64,000 bases of DNA from the NCBI GenBank assembly GCA_039881145.1, contig JAYKKI010000037.1:13106001-13170000 (forward strand), written 5' to 3'. Under the pieces are notes generated by a model that had not been told where the DNA came from, ran no database searches, and saw only the letters and a program-made list of their open reading frames with translations. Position 1 is the first letter of the stretch. Each line of letters starts with the position of its first letter. The DNA is from Druceiella hillmani (Eukaryota; Arthropoda; Insecta; Lepidoptera; Hepialidae). Of this stretch, positions 23,601-39,331 are shown piece by piece. A program made the translations under genes and the position numbers.

Positions 23601-25082
23601 TATAAAATGTACATATCTGTCAGACGGTTTTTTTTAAACTGATTGGTTTGAAGTATGATAATGTGTGGGTCATGGATTACAAGCAAGTCTTGTTTGACCA
23701 TTTGTATATAACTCAATAATAAAGCAATTTATTATTCTAATTTTATTATATGTATCAGTGATTCATCGGCTTTTGAGTTTAAATTTCATTGTACTGTAGA
23801 CTTTACAGTAGCTATGCAAACTGAGCAGAGTGGTAAGAACGGTATTAATATTAATCTCCTTACCTGCTACTTCTGTAAATTTTGAAAAATGACAAAGTGC
23901 TATGCAAACTCTAATATTGATATTTAATATCTGTAACCATTATTAAATTAATTAATTTTTGTAATTAAAATTTAAACATTTAATTTCAGTTTCTTGATAA
24001 TGAAAGAAAAATAATTTGCATTGCATTATTTTTATAAATTTGGCAAATTAATTTCCTTAATAATTATTGAACAACTCTGGATCTTCCAGTCTTCATAAAA
24101 TCATTGTTCTAGGCATAAATTATGTTTCATCTATAGTTATTTTATTAAAAGTATGTAAAAAAAATTTTTATAACGCAACAAGATATGTTTAATTTCACAA
24201 AATAAATAATATTTCTTAACAAAATTAAAGTTGATAATTAAAATAATTCATTTAAGATCTTTTGAAGATTAATTCAAATACAAAATGAATGTAGATTGTT
24301 CAATTATTGTGAGTTCAATTGTATTATTAAATAAATACTTAACAAAATACGAGCATCAAATGCACTATTTAATGGACAGTAAAGTGTTGGTAGAATGAAG
24401 TTTCGTTCATTTTTTCAATTTAATTGTATGATTTTTCAATTTGGTAACAATCTTAATATGGGTAATCGGTAAAAGTATAAATATGTCTAGGTAGGATTTG
24501 TGGTCTCATTATGCTTAGTTACAGAGAAATTGTGGAATGGGTATTAGGAATACATAATAAGAACAGAGTTAAATACAGTATCAAAATGTGTCGCACGCAT
24601 AGGAAGATGGAATTAAGTAAAAATATCAAACTGCAAATGTATGATGGCAGATAATAATAAAAAAAGTATAATTTGAAATGAGTTTTATTGACCTTTACGA
24701 CTGACAGTTTATCATTTTGTTTTATCAACAATACAGTTTAAAGGCCTCTAATTAAATAGGTTACATATATATTAACTATACCTACAACAATGCTCAAAAA
24801 ATTTTGCTCATGTTATACATATATAACATACTGCAATTCTAGTTTTGTCGAAACGGTGTTTGAAATGTAATATCTAAAATTGGCATTACTGTAGTTCTCC
24901 AAAAAACAACTTCTTAAATATGGTAAATACTGAAAAACGACTACACAAAAATGATTTAACTCCACTTTACACCTTCACCGGGGACGTAGAAAAAAGGTAA
25001 CTCCATCATTGACAATACATAAATAAGCACACAAAAAATATCCATTATAGATTATGTATAAGCACATCTTAGGGTCAGTTTT

Positions 25083-25176
25083 GTATACACTAAAGGTTAT
25101 TTTTTTTTTATTAATACAAATAAGTACTATTTATTAATAAATTTTTTTTTTTTTTATTTTTTATTAAAAATAGTAA
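25083..25176. repeat. Degenerate direct repeat, left copy
   Basis: TATACACTAAAGGTTATTT followed by TATTAATACAAATAAG and a T-rich tail. A related copy in the same orientation is at 26733-26822, on the other side of the IS630-type element. Confidence 0.5.
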
Positions 25177-25306
25177 CCGTTGCGAAGATTTTATATTATA
25201 TTAATAGAACATTTTTTCAAGAAAAAATACTCGTATTCTAATAGAGCAGCAACATTAGTCATGGCACAAAAACCAAACGTGTAAAAGTTCATATTAATGT
25301 TAAATG

Positions 25307-26328
25307 CAGGTAGTCCAAAAGTCTGTTAACATTTCATACGATGATAAAAAAAAAACTATATAAAAATCACATCATCCATATGCGATCTTTAATTTTTTTG
25401 ACACTGCTGCAACCTGGAGCGGAAATTTTCAACAACTGACAAGTGTTTCGGGAAATGTTTTGCATTTCCTTGCGAATATGAGCCTTTAATTCCCCAAGAG
25501 TCGCTGGATTGCTGTTAAAGACTTTACTTTTAAGGTATCATCAAAAGAAAAAATCCATTGGGGATAAGTCCGGGGGGAGGTGGCCAGTTAATGCACCTCT
25601 TTTGGGTATAACTTTTAGACCAAAAATTTCGCGAATGCATTTAAAGAGTCGTTGGAAGTATGGCTTGTTGCCCCATCTTGCTGAAACCACGATCGTTGAT
25701 TGAAACCATCAAAATCCTGAAGCGCTGGAGCAAAAAAGTTCTGTAGCATGGCAATATACCGCTCTGTATTTACTGTAACAGCGTTTCTTTGATCTTCATA
25801 AAAATATGGACCAATAATGCCTCTTTCTGATAAAGCTAGTAACCTTGGGTGAATGTAGGAGTTTTTGATGCTTCAATTTCGAAAGCGGTCTAGCAACTTA
25901 AACATATCCAAAACATCTTTAAACCGCATTCTACCCAAGGATTCTTTTCTAGTCCCGTTTGTTCACGAACAGACGTTCTAACACGCTCTATGTTTTTGGG
26001 ATTCCGTGATGTTCCAGATCGTGGTTTATCTATTGTCGAACCAGTTTCTTCAAAGTTCTGGACCCATTTTTTAATTGATTGAATCGATGGAGCTTTATTT
26101 TTATGCCGTATATTTTAATGAGTGCAAAATTTTCGTTGTGCTAGAGTCGAAGAATCGTTGTTTCGATAGTACTCGCGTACGTAGAACGCACATTGTTTCT
26201 CATTGAATGACGCCATGGCACTAAATTCCCATCGGCCGCTCTAACATTCCGTACCTTGCCCGCCTCACCTCTCCCTCGCTACTCGATGTAGCTGCCGATT
26301 CAAATGTTAACGGATTTTTGACCACTTG
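25307..26328 (-). mobile_element. IS630/Tc1-mariner-type element with TIRs
   Basis: The left end begins CAGGTAGTCCAAAAGTCTGT (then TAACATTT); the right end read inward begins CAAGTGGTCAAAAATCCGTT (then AACATTT). About 27 bases of TIR match with one gap and a few changes. TA follows the right end, and the left flank has TG in its place. Length 1022 bp. Confidence 0.88.
25356..26216 (-). pseudogene. IS630-type transposase pseudogene
   Basis: Reading from Met at 26216: MASFNEKQCAFYVREYYRNN, TLAQRKFCTHYNIRHKNKAP, IKKWVQNFEETGSTIDKPRS, GTSRNPKNIERVRTSVREQT. This is the usual DUF4817-like HTH start of insect IS630-type transposases. The middle is collapsed: the segment with the first two catalytic residues is not found in order. 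The C-terminal block reads WPPPPGLIPNGFF where the family has WPPRSPDLSPMDFF, so the third catalytic region has lost its Asp. NPATLGELKAHIRKEMQNIS follows and the frame ends HMDDVIFI-like at 25356. Multiple stops. Relative of the remnant at 510-1240. Confidence 0.85.
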
Positions 26329-26732
26329 TACATTGTTATATAGAAACAATACAGAATCTTTCGCAAAACTAGGCATAGATGGCGCCACTGAAGTAAGATG
26401 TAAACAAAACTATCTGTCAAAAAAGCGGTGGGATTGTCGTGGCATAATGAACACAAATCTAAACTACAAAATACAGTGTGAGAAAGGTGAATAACTTTAT
26501 ACTCATACATATATTTTTTAACGTAACGCAATATGATTTGACACATTTCGTATGCTCAATGTCTATTATTAAAATCAATGAATGGATACTCAATCGACTG
26601 TGATATCAATAAATACATATATAATACAAATACAGAAGGTATATGAAATATGTTAATGTAAAAAATAATTAACTCATCTTTACTAGAGATTGGACAGAGT
26701 CATGGGGAATTTAGTTTGAGAACAATTTTTGT

Positions 26733-26822
26733 GTACACTAAGATTATTTCATTTTTATTAATACAAATCAGAAATATTATTTTTTAATGAATTCTTTTTT
26801 AATTTTTTAATAAAAATGTAAT
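26733..26822. repeat. Degenerate direct repeat, right copy
   Basis: GTGTACACTAAGATTATTTC then TATTAATACAAATCAG and a T-rich tail; mate of 25083-25176. Confidence 0.5.
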
Positions 26823-27775
26823 TTCGCATCAGTGTTTATGTGATTTAGTACATACCTAGATATGGTTTAAAGTGAAAAATATACGTGTTAGAAATATTTT
26901 GACTATGTACAGGAACCACAAAGATAATTGTTATGAAAACATTTAAAACAGGAAACTTGAATATTTACACAACACATAAATAATGATTTGTGCAAGTATA
27001 GAAGTTTTGAGGAGATCCAAAGAGAAGCATACTTTATTTATTCCCATGTAGAGTTCTCTTTATCCTAACATTCTCACATCGAAATACTGGTCTTTTAGCA
27101 TTTTCATATAACAGTAATAAAAAAAAAATTGAAGATTAAAAGTAGATACAATAATTGATTAACATTAAATGGCAACAATAGTAGAACATAATAATTATAA
27201 AGAAATTACAGGGTAGTGTAGAATAAAGATAATAATAACAATAACATTACGCAACACAAAAAAAAAAAGTTAAGATTGAAAATGGAAAAATGTTAAAAAT
27301 AATATCAGAGAGAATTCAAAGTTAACATTAATTATTTTTTATTAAGGGATTAACCCTTAAGCAACAGAATGCTTAAGGGAATAACCCTTCAACATTGTAC
27401 AAATGGAGAGCTTATATTGTGATGACGAACTAGTGAAAATATTTGCAGAATGGAACAGCTTGTCTACTTTACACCATTAAAGTTATAACCCCTATGCACG
27501 CACACACACATGTTGTAATTGTTATAACTTAAATGCTGTACAAGTAGATATTTTGTTATCATCCCTGAAGATCTAAAGAATTTTTAATAAAGAAGTGGTA
27601 AAGCTTAGAAGATTTCTTCATTTGTATTATTTAAATAAATGATATTTTTTACCTTTAATAACAAAAAAGGATCCCGACACTGACTTTGAACCCAAACTCA
27701 TTAGTTCCTAGTTTGCGCGTTATAAAAATACCATTTAGTGCAAAATTTTAATTCCAAAAATATATATATTAGAAG

Positions 27776-27795
27776 GTAATAGTATATACTATTAC
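27776..27795. repeat. Perfect 20-base palindrome
   Basis: GTAATAGTATATACTATTAC reads identically on both strands. It lies in an AT-rich spacer without other features. Confidence 0.8.
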
Positions 27796-28084
27796 ATTCC
27801 AGAACGTTGGGATATTAATACTAAAATAATAATTGAGAATTCGATGATTTTGTATACTCCTAGATTTTCTATACTCCTAGACTTCAACAGAAGTTTAAAA
27901 ATTTGAAAACAATTGTTTCTACTGATTATTGTAACAATAGACAAGCATAATTGCAAAAACAATACTCCACATTGCTTGGGAAGTTAAATAAACAGTAGAC
28001 AATTGGTTTTACATTAAACATTGGTTTATGGGGACTCTTGCTCTAGTAAAATCATGATTTTGAAATTGCATAATCTTTTCAAAT

Positions 28085-28880
28085 AAGGAGGAGATTTGAT
28101 CAAAGACAACCCAACCTCAGGACGGTTGATCGAGGCCACCTTCTCAGACATTGTTGTAAACTTTTATTGAAGATGCCCGATTAAAGGAAACAGGAAAAAT
28201 GGTTGGAGTATCTCCTACAACCATTTTAAATATTATTTATGACTATCTTGGCATGTCAAACGTCAGCGCAAGATGGATGGTGAACGCTCACATTGTTGCA
28301 AAAGCAACATATCGAGTGTTTAAACAACTTTTTGAACCTCTGTGAAAAGGATGAAATTTTGAGCTGAATTTTTATGGGTAATGAAATACGGATTCATTAT
28401 CATGAGCCTGAATCCATGCAGTGCCATAAAAAGGGTATCCCACTCTCTAAGAAGTTCGAAGTGTCGCAATAGGCCGGAAAAATCATGTCGAGGGTTTTCT
28501 GGGACACACGAGGGTATCTTTCTCCTTGACTTCAAAGCATAGTACTCTCCTGTTATAGAAACACACTTAGTTTCTATAACAGGAGAGTGCTACTTTGGTC
28601 TACTGGAACAACTTAAAATGTATTGAAGGAGAAAATGTGAGGGAAATAAGCAAGTTGTGCTGCTTTTGCATGATGCAACTGTACACAAGAACCATGTTAC
28701 CATGGCTGCCCTTCACAAGTGTGGCTTTCAAATATTGTAACACAAACCTTACAGTCCCAGAGTTGGTCGGCCCTCTAAGATTAGTATTTGTTTCCAAAAA
28801 ATGAAAAAGGAGCTTCGTGGAAAAAAATTTAGTGATGATGTCTATTACATCAAGTCTACAATTTCAGTTTTTTTTTAACT
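28085..28880 (+). pseudogene. Third mariner transposase pseudogene
   Basis: Across frames: LIKDNPTSGRLIEATFSDIV, MVGVSPTTILNIIYDYLGMS, NVSARWMV (second HTH), then HYHEPESMQCHKKGIPLSKK, FEVSQ, SRVFWDTRGYLLLDFKA, SITGECYFGLLEQLK and VVLLLHDATVHKNHVTMAAL. The second catalytic Asp is preserved in LLLHDATVHK. The first catalytic region (usually DETW) is decayed. It resembles the mellifera-type copy at 8905-9928. An inverted 23-base duplication of its own sequence is inserted at 28540-28569. No TIRs identified. Confidence 0.85.
28540..28592. repeat. Hairpin made by inverted self-duplication inside mariner
   Basis: Arms 28540-28562 and 28570-28592 are inverted copies with 22 of 23 bases paired and a 7-base loop. 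The right arm is the normal mariner coding sequence (SITGE); the left arm is the extra copy. Confidence 0.9.
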
Positions 28881-28882
28881 TC

Positions 28883-28975
28883 TCGTGTGTGTATATATAT
28901 ATATATATATGTACACACAAATGTGTGTGTTTATATATATATACAAGTGTATACAAATATCTATACGTATATAGG
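28883..28975. repeat. (TG)n/(TA)n microsatellite
   Basis: Alternating TG, TA and CA tracts; the open frames here are repeat artefacts. Confidence 0.85.
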
Positions 28976-28999
28976 TGTAACAAAGAAAACGTCTGTTCA

Positions 29000-30644
29000 T
29001 TTATATGATTCTGCGCATCAAACAGTATATTTGAAGCATAGTTCTTGATAAGAAACATAAACTTTTTTATTGACAATGTTTGACGAAGATTTTTTACGAA
29101 GCGACTGATAATTTTCATATAACTCATTTTTATCATTTTCTGTGTTGTGTACATTACATAGATATAATCAAGAGAAATTTCAATTGAGGTAAGGAAAAGT
29201 GCAAAAATGAATTTTATATATAACTATTGTTGAGCACCATTGATCGCCATTTACTGTCCATAATCATGAAGTCCATGATGGTAACTTGAGAATCTGTTGT
29301 TGTTACACTTAGGTAGGACGTTCTCATATTGATCATCCCTGTGGATGAAACTTACTATTTTCTATAATAATGAGGATGGCCCACTTTTCGGCTAATGGTA
29401 CCTCCAACTTGTTTCCCTAAACTATCATCCTATGATCTTTCCAGCGCTGTGAAGCAGCAACTACATGAAAAAGTTCGATGACCACCACCTTAAAGTTACC
29501 TCACTTGATTTTATCGATCACTAGCAGCCACATTAAAACCTTGCCAAGCAAATAGTTTATTGAATAATTAATTTTAAATAAGAAATTTTAAAAATTCCAA
29601 AATTATCTGAGACCTATCCTATTTTTATCTTATCTTTAATGATTTTATGAAATGAGAACTTTTGTATAGCAGTAATTGGAAGAAATTTTTAACATTATAA
29701 ACTTGTATGTCTTTTAATCACTTTGTAATTAAAACAAATTATATATTTAAATTAAGTAAATGCTATTTGTAAAAATAGCATGTTGGTGAGCCAATATTAG
29801 AAAAATAAACATATCAGATTGCCTTACTATAACGTAAAAAAAGCTTTTGAAGAATTAGTCATCAAAAATTAAAGGATATTAAGAAATTAATTATAATTTT
29901 GTTAATACTATTGGTATGGAGTCTCTTTATTTGAGGTGGGTAATTTTATATTTCTGAACCAAAAGCTTAATGTATAGATGTTTGTGGTATTCCTTTCTTA
30001 TTAAAACATTACAATAGTGCTTAATATTGCTTTATAAGTAAGTTACCTGCATTTCTCCAATTGGATAAATGGAAAAATATCAAATTTTACATTCGATGTA
30101 ATGTTGCAATTTAATTACATTAAACAGGAAAATATGATAAAATATTTAATCTAAAACTCTGGTCTTATAATATATACCTTTGAATCTAAAACATTTCTTG
30201 AAGTAATCAGAAGCTTATTATTTCATTGTAATATTTTCACCACTATGAGGTTCAATTTTTAAATATCCTTCATGTACATAGCTGTTGCGATGGTGTTTAT
30301 GAAAGCAGAACCTATGCAAATATGTTAATTTTGTTTGTGAAGTTTATTTTTACTGAGATGGTTCCGGTTTTTTAATAAACAATTAGTGGACACAGAAAAA
30401 TCTTAAAAATATTAGATCATATATCATCTACAAGTTAGTATATTTTCTTCCAGAATTATATAATATGAACTAGTTTAAGTGTAATTCTATCTAACATAAT
30501 ACACAAAGGCAGTACATTTGCAGGAAAATAGATAGACGTATTCTCTGACCATTTTTTCTTATTAATATCTCCTATCATATGAATAAGTAATGTGCAAAGT
30601 TGGTGGCTTTATTGATCCAATGGACAAATTAATAATGCACAATA
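29000..30644. other. Intergenic sequence 3' of FRG1
   Basis: AT-rich spacer between the third mariner and the FRG1 polyadenylation signal. No gene or RNA recognised. Confidence 0.5.
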
Positions 30645-30650
30645 TTTATT
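30645..30650 (-). promoter_or_regulatory. Polyadenylation signal candidate of FRG1
   Basis: AATAAA on the - strand, 7 bases beyond the stop codon at 30658-30660. A position this close to the stop would imply a very short 3' UTR. Confidence 0.45.
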
Positions 30651-30657
30651 AAATTTT

Positions 30658-34564
<3,907 letters not shown>

Positions 34565-35036
34565 TATTATAAAAGAATACAAAGAGCAAAACTAATTAAA
34601 TAAAATTGATAGGAAAAGTGTTCGTCAGCAGAAGTAACAACGGATTACAAGTGTAGCATGTTATCTTAGAAGTTTAGAATAATTTGTAAATATCAAACAA
34701 AATACACGTCCAGCATAGATATTTCATAAATCATAGATTAATACTCTATGTTCTGTGTCATAAATAATATGCAGCCATGGATACTTATGTTAATTACCAT
34801 AGAAACCGTCGAACGGTTTTTCACAGCTCTATTATTTCCTTATTATTTTTGTTGTATTTAGTCTATTTTGTTGCAATAAGTTATTGACTATTTGTATTAT
34901 TTATATTTTAAATAATAGATTTAATTTTTGACCGTAGCTATATTCATTCAGTGTTCTGTTCGATAAGTTTCTTCTTTTGTTTATTTTTTTGCATTATTCG
35001 TTTTTACGAAATTGAATCTGCTTCAGCTTTGTGAAA
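34565..35036. promoter_or_regulatory. Presumed FRG1 promoter region next to LINE 5' end
   Basis: The sequence between the FRG1 start codon (- strand, 34564) and the first ATG of the non-LTR element (+ strand, 35037). It must contain the FRG1 5' UTR and promoter; no TATA or initiator can be named with confidence. Confidence 0.35.
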
Positions 35037-37530
35037 ATGGATTCAGTTATTCCACCTAAACCACCATACCATAAATTGCCTATTTCTAATAATGAATTTG
35101 CTTCTTCTACTTCCCCAACTAGCTTTGTTACCGTAATGGACTTTCAACAGGAATTAAAACGAAAACCCAAAAATTATAAAAGAACTAACTGCAAAAAAAA
35201 ATTAACTTAAAAATATTCCTTTACTCCATCATTCTGACTCTTCCTGCACCGAAACAGAGGATACAATCCCTCGCAAGACTTACCCTCGATCACATCTCCT
35301 TCCTCCCTCCGAATTCTTTCGAGGGGCTTTTATATGCTTCTGGCGCCGTTGGACCATTTATTGTCCACGTTCAAAGAAAAGAACCCCAGCCCAATTCCGG
35401 ATTCTCATTTCATGCTATTAAATTTGGCTTCGCTTTAAAAAATTACCATGTCGATGGTATAATTTACAGTTGTCAATTTAATGTTGTTGCTGCGAGAGTC
35501 AAAGATATCACCATCCTCTTTATATATGTCCCTCTTCCGACATATTCCGTAGCATTAGAAATACGGGATATTTTAACTTCAATTCCTGGCCCATATATTA
35601 TTCTAGAAGATTTTAATGCCCATCGTCCGTCTTGGGGTTCCACTCGAAGCAACCCTCTAAGGGTCTCCTTGGTGGAACTCCAGGGCGATTTTGGCCTGTG
35701 TTCTCCAACACGAGTTCCTGTCCTATTTCAGAACCCGAGCTCAGTAGATATCTCTCTTTGCTCTTCATCTTTGGCATCCTTAGCTTCCTGGAATATTCTT
35801 TCTGAGTCTTTTGTAATCGACCATTTCCCCATTTTGGTTTCTTTCCCTCGTTTAAATTTAAATATTGAAAAAATTCACCCTCTTCAAAAATACAACCTAC
35901 ATAGGGCAGAGTGGGTGGGATTCCGCACTTTCGTCAATGTCGAAGTGGATTCCCTCCCTCTAGTGGATCTGGATAGCATTGAGTTTTGCTATGACCAATT
36001 TGTAAGGGCTATAGACCTATCCGTTCGGCACTTTATCCCACTTAAGAGATTTGACCACCACTACAGACCTTCTCCCCCCCTGTTGGGATGGAGACGGCTC
36101 CGCAGCGGTTAAAACCCGCAAAGAGGCTGAAGCGATATATAAATCGAATGTCTCGGAATTAAACTTCCTCTTGTTTCGAAAGACCCAAGCACAGACTAAA
36201 CGAATTCTCCTTAAAACAATAGGAAAGACTGGAAGAAATTCTGTCACTCCCTTTACTCCCTCTCGTGTCGTCTGGTCTAATATAAAACGCGTTCGGTCTA
36301 TTTTTCAGCCTGATCTTCCCAAATCTGTACACGCGAATTGAGTAGATCAATTTTCAAATAAGCTTGCTCCCCCATCCGTCCCAAATTTAGATGAATTACC
36401 TTTCAGATATAACTTTACTAGCGCCAATTATTTTTTACAAGAAGATTTCTCTATTAATGAATTGGATTTCACCTTGCATCATCTTAAGGATTCTTCCTCT
36501 GGTATTGACGGAATGTCATATTCAATGGTGAAAAATACTTTACCATCTACCTGTTGGTATCTTCTATCCCTCATTAACCGTGTGTTCAAATCAGGTTAAA
36601 TTCTAAAGTCATGGAAAACTCAAATAATAATTTCCATTATCAAACTTCATAAAGATGTAGGTTTATCCTACATACCCATAGCCCTTTCTCCTGTTTTAGC
36701 GAACATTACGGAACATTTAATTAAGCATCTTTTGGAATGGTTTATAGAACACCATTCCAATTTTCCAAGCTTCAGAAGAGACCACTGACATCAGATTTGC
36801 CTTCTCTCGGCAAGAGTTCTTCGTTGCTGCTTTTTTGTTGCTTTTTTCGTTGCCTACGATAACGTAAACCTTCCAATCCTTAAGAAAATTCTTCATAATC
36901 TTGGGATTCCGATCAAAATTACAAATTTCCTCCTCAATTCTCTTTTAGAAAGATTTATTATTCTTAGATCCCCGGATCCCCCTCCGCCTTAACAAGAGCC
37001 ATATAAAGGGGTCTTCGCCAATGCTCTGTTTTAAGTCCCTAACTTTTCAATATTTACTCCTATAAGACCCACTCAACAGTCCCTTCTGTCGTGTTTTGCA
37101 ATACGCTGATGATCTGCTTTTATATTATTCTGATAAGTCAATAATGGTTGACGAAAATGCTTTGAACTCTGTCTTTCTTAACGTAAAGAAATGGATTAAC
37201 TCTCATGGTATGGATCTATCACCTTCCAGAAGCGCTGTGGTGGTCTTCTCGAAAGGGAGAATTACTCCACCTTTATCTATTTATTATAATTCCTCCTCGA
37301 TTCCTATTCTTTCCAATACCAAATATTTAGGTATGTTCATAGGTTTAGAATTATCCTGGAACATTCGCGTTGAATATGTCATCTCCAGATGCCAGGCTAA
37401 TGTGAATATTCTCTGCGCACTTTCTGGAATGTGGTGGGGCTCGCAACCCTACCACATTAAAGTTAATATTTAACGCTCTCGTCCGTAGTCATCTAGACTG
37501 TGGTTCATATCTCCTTGATCTCATATCTAA
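35037..37530 (+). mobile_element. Non-LTR retrotransposon, internally deleted
   Basis: Begins with an ORF1 start MDSVIPPKPPYHKLPISNNE, then an ORF1-like block LYASGAVGPFIVHVQRKEPQ. This passes in the same frame into an endonuclease (PGPYIILEDFNAHRPSWGST) and then a reverse transcriptase with QYADDLLLY. ORF1 C-terminal and endonuclease N-terminal parts are missing. Order and motifs are those of Jockey/R1-like LINEs. The 3' end decays near 37530 and no poly(A) tail was identified. Confidence 0.88.
35037..37530 (+). pseudogene. LINE ORF1/ORF2 (endonuclease-reverse transcriptase) pseudogene
   Basis: ORF2 motifs in order: endonuclease DFNAHRPSWGS near 35615 and SDHFPI-like VIDHFPILVSF near 35815 (the usual Ser before Asp-His reads Ile); linker with HFIPLKRFDHH; a frameshift at a C-run near 36075; AEAIYKSNVSELNFLLFRKT; then RT blocks FSINELDFTLHHLKDSSSGI and DGMSYSMVKN, a decayed palm with YIPIALSPVLANITEHLI, YDNVNLPILKKILHNLGIPI, and QYADDLLLYYSDKSIMVDEN at 37096. 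The thumb reads NTKYLGMFIGLELSWN and, after a frameshift, FNALVRSHLDCGSYLLDLIS. Many stops and frameshifts. The YADD catalytic pair itself is intact. Confidence 0.88.
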
Positions 37531-38539
37531 ATGCAATGCCACGAAAAATTGTTTATTTTTCGAAAATATTTACGCTGAAGTAATGTGTACCGGGTCGGTC
37601 TTGATGTTCATATCTATACTGATTTCGGGGCAGAGAGCAACATTATTATGCAGTGTTTACGATTAAATATTTACAATTGTCTACTAACAATACAAAATAA
37701 ACTTTCTATTTTATCATTACTAATCCATTTCACTAATTTTAACTACGTAATTTTAAAAAATACGATATAATTAAATCTCAAAACTAAATCCGCTAGTTTA
37801 AAATTCATTGCACATCTATATGGTATATTAAATATTAAATAAACTTCAAAGCTGGCGAAAATGTACGAACGTGAGATACCAACATTCAACGATAACAACA
37901 TTCAAAATATTTTACCGTTAAAAATATGATATCGACGTTGCCGATTTATAGTCCCAAATAAATAGTTTTAGTATGTTTCTTTGCCACAAAAACATTCACA
38001 ACCTATCCTATTTTCGACCAGAAACAATTCACGCCGAATATGTGCTTGTCTATGGCCGAGACATTCGGGCGAGCGTGTGAATATGAGACCAACAGAAAAT
38101 TAAAATAATAGAAAAAAAGACTGATATCAGTGCCATGATTTGTGTTCAGTACATTGGGGAAAGGTATAGAAATGTCCACGTTGTTTCAAAAAAATTAGAA
38201 AGTATTTTTTCACTTAAAATTTGAACAAAACCAAATATTTTTAAGAATTAATAATAATCAGGTTGTGCTGTTTTTGATTTCGAGATTTATGATGTTTTTC
38301 TTATTTTTTCGTTAACATCTTCATCTATCAGTTATGTCATCTCAAAATAAATTGCAAATTAGAAAGTGACGTCAAATGTACTATGGCCACTTTTATATTC
38401 ACGTTTCCTATGTGTATTATTTCATAAGATAATGTAATTCCAAAGACACTAATCCACATAGGCCTATTACAGCCTCAGAGTAATCCGATATTTTTCGGAA
38501 AACCAAAATAAAATATTTTCTGTCCATTTAACTCTTCAT

Positions 38540-38775
38540 GCTCGTACTTTAGCTTAGAGCTGATATTCAAACTGTTTCCCCACAAGATTGTCTAACATTG
38601 CCCACTCTGTCATAATTTTAGAGCTGAGAATTGTAGTCTCTTTCCGGGGGTTATCGACCATTGCCCACTTGCATTTTAATCCTGTTGTATCTCAGCTTTG
38701 AGTCGAGATTCATAAAATGCCGACCATTGCCTAATTGCAGTACCAGGTCAAGTGATTTCGATGCCCTAAGTAATC
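38540..38775. repeat. Degenerate tandem repeat, period about 63-66
   Basis: The motif (A/C)CATTGCC(C/T)A recurs at 38594, 38657 and 38723, each followed by T/C-rich sequence and an AGCTGAGA- or AGCTTTGAG-like block. Units have diverged strongly. Confidence 0.45.
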
Positions 38776-39083
38776 TCAATCTGTGGTGTCACTTTTTTGT
38801 AACATTCCTGTATTATTTCAATAAAAGAAAATAGAACCTCGTTAAGTACGAGTAGAATTCGCACTAAGAGGATTCGTTGCAGATTTAAGAATATTTAAAT
38901 ATTGGCTGGGTGCGTGACATCAGTACCGTTTAGTGTTCGTATTAATCCGCAACTTTGAAGGCGCGTCAATTGTATTTGCACGCCTTAAATTTAGGACGCA
39001 TTTACAAAACCCCGCTGCTCGAGACCGGACATTTAGTAGCCGTAAAATCACTAATCCATGCTTAGCGACGCCGCTTGTTGTGT

Positions 39084-39127
39084 GATTAATATATGTTCAA
39101 TATTCGATTAATATATGTTCAATATTT
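39084..39127. repeat. 22-base tandem duplication
   Basis: GATTAATATATGTTCAATAT(T) occurs twice head to tail with an offset of 22 bases. Confidence 0.85.
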
Positions 39128-39331
39128 GTTTGGCAACCAATTTTATTTATATTGTATTATTAAAATTACGACTATACAACAATAACATATTATTATATCG
39201 TTAGTATTATTAGCATATTAATTAGTGTTTCATTCACTGATCAGGTCAACTAACTGGAACGGCTACGTACAATGATTTTATTTTCCACATGCCGCTTTAT
39301 CGAGATAGCAAATAACTCGTGAGTCAGCAAA

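Larger units (their letters stand above)
20372..25306. other. Intergenic AT-rich sequence
   Basis: Holds the presumed 3' UTR of the DCN1-like gene at its start. A GC-richer patch at 21280-21600 contains a short inverted repeat (GACCCAATGC / GCATTGGG around 21491-21542). The stretch 23300-23560 is also less AT-rich. No gene recognised. Confidence 0.5.
37531..39331. other. Spacer with degenerate tandem repeats
   Basis: Between the LINE and the second unclassified element. It contains a three-unit degenerate repeat (38520-38775) and a 22-base tandem duplication (39084-39127). No gene recognised; the part 38880-39060 is less AT-rich. Confidence 0.5.
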
